The position numbers were made by a program, and so were the translations under genes. The notes below the pieces were generated by a model. That model made no database searches. It saw only the letters and a list, made by a program, of their open reading frames with translations, and was not told where the DNA came from. Below are positions 5,444 through 8,397 of a stretch of 8,397 nt of DNA, piece after piece. Origin of the DNA: Chloroflexota bacterium (GTDB lineage: Bacteria; Chloroflexota; Dehalococcoidia; SZUA-161; SpSt-899); assembly GCA_018725425.1 (NCBI GenBank), contig QLUL01000038.1, forward strand, positions 1 through 8,397. The letters are read 5' to 3'. Each line of letters begins with the position of its first letter. The first letter of the stretch is position 1.

Positions 5444-8397
5444 ATGGCACAGGTCATAATTGAGAATCCAATACTTAATTCCCCTTTTGAGGAGCCGAAA
5501 CAGCATTTCCGTTTTTCTGATGAGGGCATTACCAATGATATCGTCGAAGCCCGGAGAGTGAGCTCATATTTCATTCCAATCGCTAAACCGAAGAAAAAGG
5601 GAAAGGCTACTCAACTGGTATTCGATACGGAGTGGACCAAGGATCGCATCGAGGAAAACATCTTTATTAATCGAGTCCGTGAAAGGGTATCTCTGTGGAG
5701 ACGGGGCGATTATCAAGGAATCACAAAGACGAGCCGCCGTCTATTAGACTATTGGCGTAATCCAGAGCGGGAACGTAAGCTGTTTTTCTGCCAAATTGAA
5801 GCAGTGGAAACTGCTATCTACATTACCGAGGTTGCTAATAGGTATGGCGACTCGTGGATTGAGAACGAACTGCGGGGCGTCAATGAGGATGCCAATCCTG
5901 CACTTTTTCGCATAGCTTTCAAGATGGCTACCGGTAGTGGTAAGACTGTAGTCATGGCTATGCTGATTGCGTGGCATGTATTGAATAAGCTGGCCAACAC
6001 ACAAGATGCTCGCTTTACTGATACTTTCCTAATCGTCACACCGGGGATTACTATCCGTGACCGCCTGCGTGTTTTACTGCCCAATGACCCGCAGAATTAT
6101 TATCAACAACGGGATATACTTCCGACTGAGTGGATGCCAGAACTCGGCAAGGCTAAGATAATAATAACTAATTTTCATGCCTTTAAGCTACGTGAACTCG
6201 TCAGTGCTGGCAGACTTACGAAGAATATCCTTCAACATGGTGAAACTAACTCGTTATTTGAGACTCCAGCCCAGATGGTGCGTCGTGTCTGCCGGGAACT
6301 GGGGAACAAGAAGAACATTATTGTAATCAATGACGAAGCCCACCACTGCTACCGCCGACGAGTTGGCGGCGAGGAGATCAAGCTAGTAGGCGACGAACGA
6401 AAAGAAGCCGAAAAGCGTGAAGAGGAAGCTCGTGTCTGGATATCCGGATTGGAGGCAGTAAAGAAGAAAATCGGCATCAGGGCAATCTACGATCTCTCGG
6501 CTACGCCATTCTTCCTACGGGGGTCAGGCTATCCTGAAGCTACTCTCTTTCCCTGGGTAGTCTCCGATTTCTCGCTTATAGACGCCATAGAGTGCGGCAT
6601 CGTAAAGGTGCCCCGGGTGCCTGTCGCCGACGATTCCATGCAAGGGGAACAACCCACTTACCGCAATATCTGGCTGCGTATCCGTGAGCATTTACCTAAG
6701 AAAGGACGCGGTACGAAGGACGAAAGCGGTGGGGAACCAAAACTCCCCGTGGAATTGGAAGGGGCTCTCCATAGTCTCTACGGTAACTACGAGAAATATT
6801 ATCGCCAGTGGGAAGAGAACACCGAAGCCCGGGCCAAAGGTCTGACCTCACCGGTTTTCATAGTTGTTTGCAATAATACCAATGTCTCCAAGCTGGTCTA
6901 TGATTACATTTCTGGCTGGGAGAAGTCCTTGCCAGATGGCTCTACCGTTGTTGCTCCCGGCGAGCTCTCCATCTTCCGAAATGACGACGGCAATGGTCAT
7001 TGGCTCCCTCGGCCGAACACTATCCTTATTGACAGTGAACAACTTGAGTCTGGTGAGGCTATGAGCAAGGAATTTAAGAAAATCGCTGCCCTTGCTATTG
7101 AGGAGTTTAAGGCCGAATATCGCATCCGTTTCCCCAGCCGTGATGTTGGCAAACTGACTGACGAAGACCTCTTGCGCGAAGTGATGAATACCGTGGGCAA
7201 GCCAGGAAGGCTAGGTGAAAATGTCAGGTGTGTGGTATCTGTTTCCATGCTCACCGAGGGATGGGATGCTAATACTGTTACCCACATCATGGGTGTGCGT
7301 GCTTTCGGAACGCAACTGCTCTGTGAGCAGGTGGTAGGACGCGGTTTGCGCCGTATGAGCTATGTTGCCAACGAACAAGATCGCTTTGACCCGGAATACG
7401 CCGAAGTGTATGGTGTGCCATTTTCCTTTATCCCCTGCTCTGGCTCTGACACCGATCCTAAGCCTGGACCAATGCCTACCCGTGTGCGAGCTCTGGAAGA
7501 GCGAATTGCCTGTGAGATTACATTTCCTCGTCTGGTGGGCTACCGTTATGATCTTCCTGAGGAACGCTTGACTGCCCACTTCACAGAGGACTCGAAAATG
7601 GCAATCTCCACATCCGATGTTCCCACCAAAACCGAAAATGCTCCTATTATTGGAGAGACCAGCCTGCACACACTCTATGGCTTATGTGAACACCGCGAGC
7701 AAGAAGTTGTGTTTCTACTAGCCAAGCTTATTCTGGAGGAATATTTCCGCGACGATGACAATAATGTGAAGCAGTGGCTATTTCCTCAATTGCTCACCAT
7801 TACTAAACGCTGGCTAGCCGAGTGTGTTACCTTAAAGGATAACACTTTCATTCAGATGTTACTTCTCAGGGAGTTGGCACATGATGCTGCCGACCGAATT
7901 TACAATGCCATCGTCGCTTCCGAGGCAGGACCTAAATACTTGAAGCCCATCCTGAGACCGTATGATTATGTAGGCTCTACCCGATATGTAGATTTTGATA
8001 CCACGCGCTCGGTCTATCCCACAGACCCGGCTAAATGCCATATCTCTCATGTGGTAGCTGATACTGAGTCCTGGGAGCAAAAGATGGCTCAGGCTCTGGA
8101 GGAGATGGACGAGGTGGTCTGCTACGTCAAGAACCACAATCTTGGCTTCACCATTCCCTACACGCTCAACGGCGAGGATAAGAATTACACTCCCGACTTT
8201 CTGGTACGCATTCGGGATGGAGCCGATGACCTACTGAACCTGATTGTTGAGGTCACCGGCGAGAAGAGAAAAGACAAGGCATCCAAGGTGTCTACAGCCC
8301 GTAATCTATGGGTGACTGCCGTCAATAATCACGGCGACTTCGGGCGCTGGGCGTTCCTGGAAATATCTGACCCCTGGGATGCCAAGAACACCATTCG
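5444..8397 (+). CDS. Type III restriction-type helicase-nuclease (Res-like), C-terminus cut by window edge
   Basis: The frame is open from ATG 5444 to the window end (984 codons, no stop). AGGA at 5431-5434 lies nine bases before the start. It begins MAQVIIENPILNSPFEEPK, as in the BPTD_3080-type branch of type III restriction enzymes. Superfamily 2 helicase motifs are complete: ATGSGKT at 162-168, DEAH at 297-300, SAT at 352-354, SMLTEGWDAN at 601-610, and the motif VI segment QVVGRGLRR at 629-637. Near the end, Pro917-Asp918 and Glu936 mark a PD-(D/E)xK-like nuclease, but the usual ExK lysine is Thr938; Lys941 or Lys943 could replace it. The last visible residues, DPWDAKNTIR, look close to the family's natural end. 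Such enzymes translocate on DNA and cleave it, normally with a Mod methyltransferase. No methyltransferase is seen here; it would have to lie beyond 8397. The gene diverges from the SNF2 gene. Confidence 0.92.
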   Translation, partial: MAQVIIENPILNSPFEEPKQHFRFSDEGITNDIVEARRVSSYFIPIAKPKKKGKATQLVFDTEWTKDRIEENIFINRVRERVSLWRRGDYQGITKTSRRLLDYWRNPERERKLFFCQIEAVETAIYITEVANRYGDSWIENELRGVNEDANPALFRIAFKMATGSGKTVVMAMLIAWHVLNKLANTQDARFTDTFLIVTPGITIRDRLRVLLPNDPQNYYQQRDILPTEWMPELGKAKIIITNFHAFKLRELVSAGRLTKNILQHGETNSLFETPAQMVRRVCRELGNKKNIIVINDEAHHCYRRRVGGEEIKLVGDERKEAEKREEEARVWISGLEAVKKKIGIRAIYDLSATPFFLRGSGYPEATLFPWVVSDFSLIDAIECGIVKVPRVPVADDSMQGEQPTYRNIWLRIREHLPKKGRGTKDESGGEPKLPVELEGALHSLYGNYEKYYRQWEENTEARAKGLTSPVFIVVCNNTNVSKLVYDYISGWEKSLPDGSTVVAPGELSIFRNDDGNGHWLPRPNTILIDSEQLESGEAMSKEFKKIAALAIEEFKAEYRIRFPSRDVGKLTDEDLLREVMNTVGKPGRLGENVRCVVSVSMLTEGWDANTVTHIMGVRAFGTQLLCEQVVGRGLRRMSYVANEQDRFDPEYAEVYGVPFSFIPCSGSDTDPKPGPMPTRVRALEERIACEITFPRLVGYRYDLPEERLTAHFTEDSKMAISTSDVPTKTENAPIIGETSLHTLYGLCEHREQEVVFLLAKLILEEYFRDDDNNVKQWLFPQLLTITKRWLAECVTLKDNTFIQMLLLRELAHDAADRIYNAIVASEAGPKYLKPILRPYDYVGSTRYVDFDTTRSVYPTDPAKCHISHVVADTESWEQKMAQALEEMDEVVCYVKNHNLGFTIPYTLNGEDKNYTPDFLVRIRDGADDLLNLIVEVTGEKRKDKASKVSTARNLWVTAVNNHGDFGRWAFLEISDPWDAKNTI

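Noticed and set aside
7211..7669. Minus-strand 152-codon open frame within the restriction-type gene
   Set aside because: The plus strand here encodes conserved helicase motifs V and VI, so this is a shadow frame. The same applies to the other minus-strand frames at 5744-6084, 6848-7290 and 7859-8137.
2132..8397. A DISARM or other named defence system
   Set aside because: Although a SNF2-type helicase is present, the DUF1998 protein, phospholipase-D-like protein and methyltransferase expected for DISARM are absent. The SWIM partner is not a DISARM component.
1..8397. CRISPR array, rRNA genes, insertion sequence or integrase
   Set aside because: No regularly spaced repeats, rRNA-like sequence, transposase or tyrosine/serine recombinase motifs were seen in any reading frame.

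Overview
The window reads as a bacterial chromosome segment of moderate GC. The source is probably a Chloroflexota (Dehalococcoidia-like) organism. That guess rests on the 46-residue DUF5679 zinc-ribbon protein, on Shine-Dalgarno-led genes and on C/G-rich intergenic hairpins. It is an impression, not a proof.

Left part (1-530): the 5' part of a tRNA-Pro(GGG) gene runs off the left edge on the minus strand. It is followed by two intergenic hairpins, one a perfect 12-bp stem. Next comes a near-consensus sigma-70 promoter driving what begins as a normal tRNA-Met(CAT). The tRNA homology stops just after the anticodon loop, and the transcript instead runs into the DUF5679 gene, which ends at a terminator-like hairpin.

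Small-gene cluster (567-1116): a stem-loop whose 3' arm holds a ribosome binding site precedes a 12-codon leader ORF. The leader overlaps, by ATGA, a 66-residue CxxC/CxxxC protein. An 83-residue protein with a sigma-region-4-like helix-turn-helix and a zinc ribbon follows.

Right part (1237-8397): a minus-strand pair encodes a SNF2-family ATPase (about 1033 residues, with a SNF2-associated N-terminal domain) and, one base downstream, a SWIM zinc-finger protein. Divergent from this pair, across about 210 bp, is a very long plus-strand gene for a type III restriction-type helicase-nuclease (DEAH helicase plus C-terminal PD-(D/E)xK-like domain). It is open at the right edge and lacks probably only a few residues.

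Interpretation: the broken tRNA, the run of tiny zinc proteins, and a SNF2/SWIM pair next to a restriction-type nuclease suggest an accessory (defence-like) region beside a tRNA locus. No integrase, methyltransferase or matching tRNA 3' half is in the window, so island boundaries and a working restriction-modification system cannot be shown from here.
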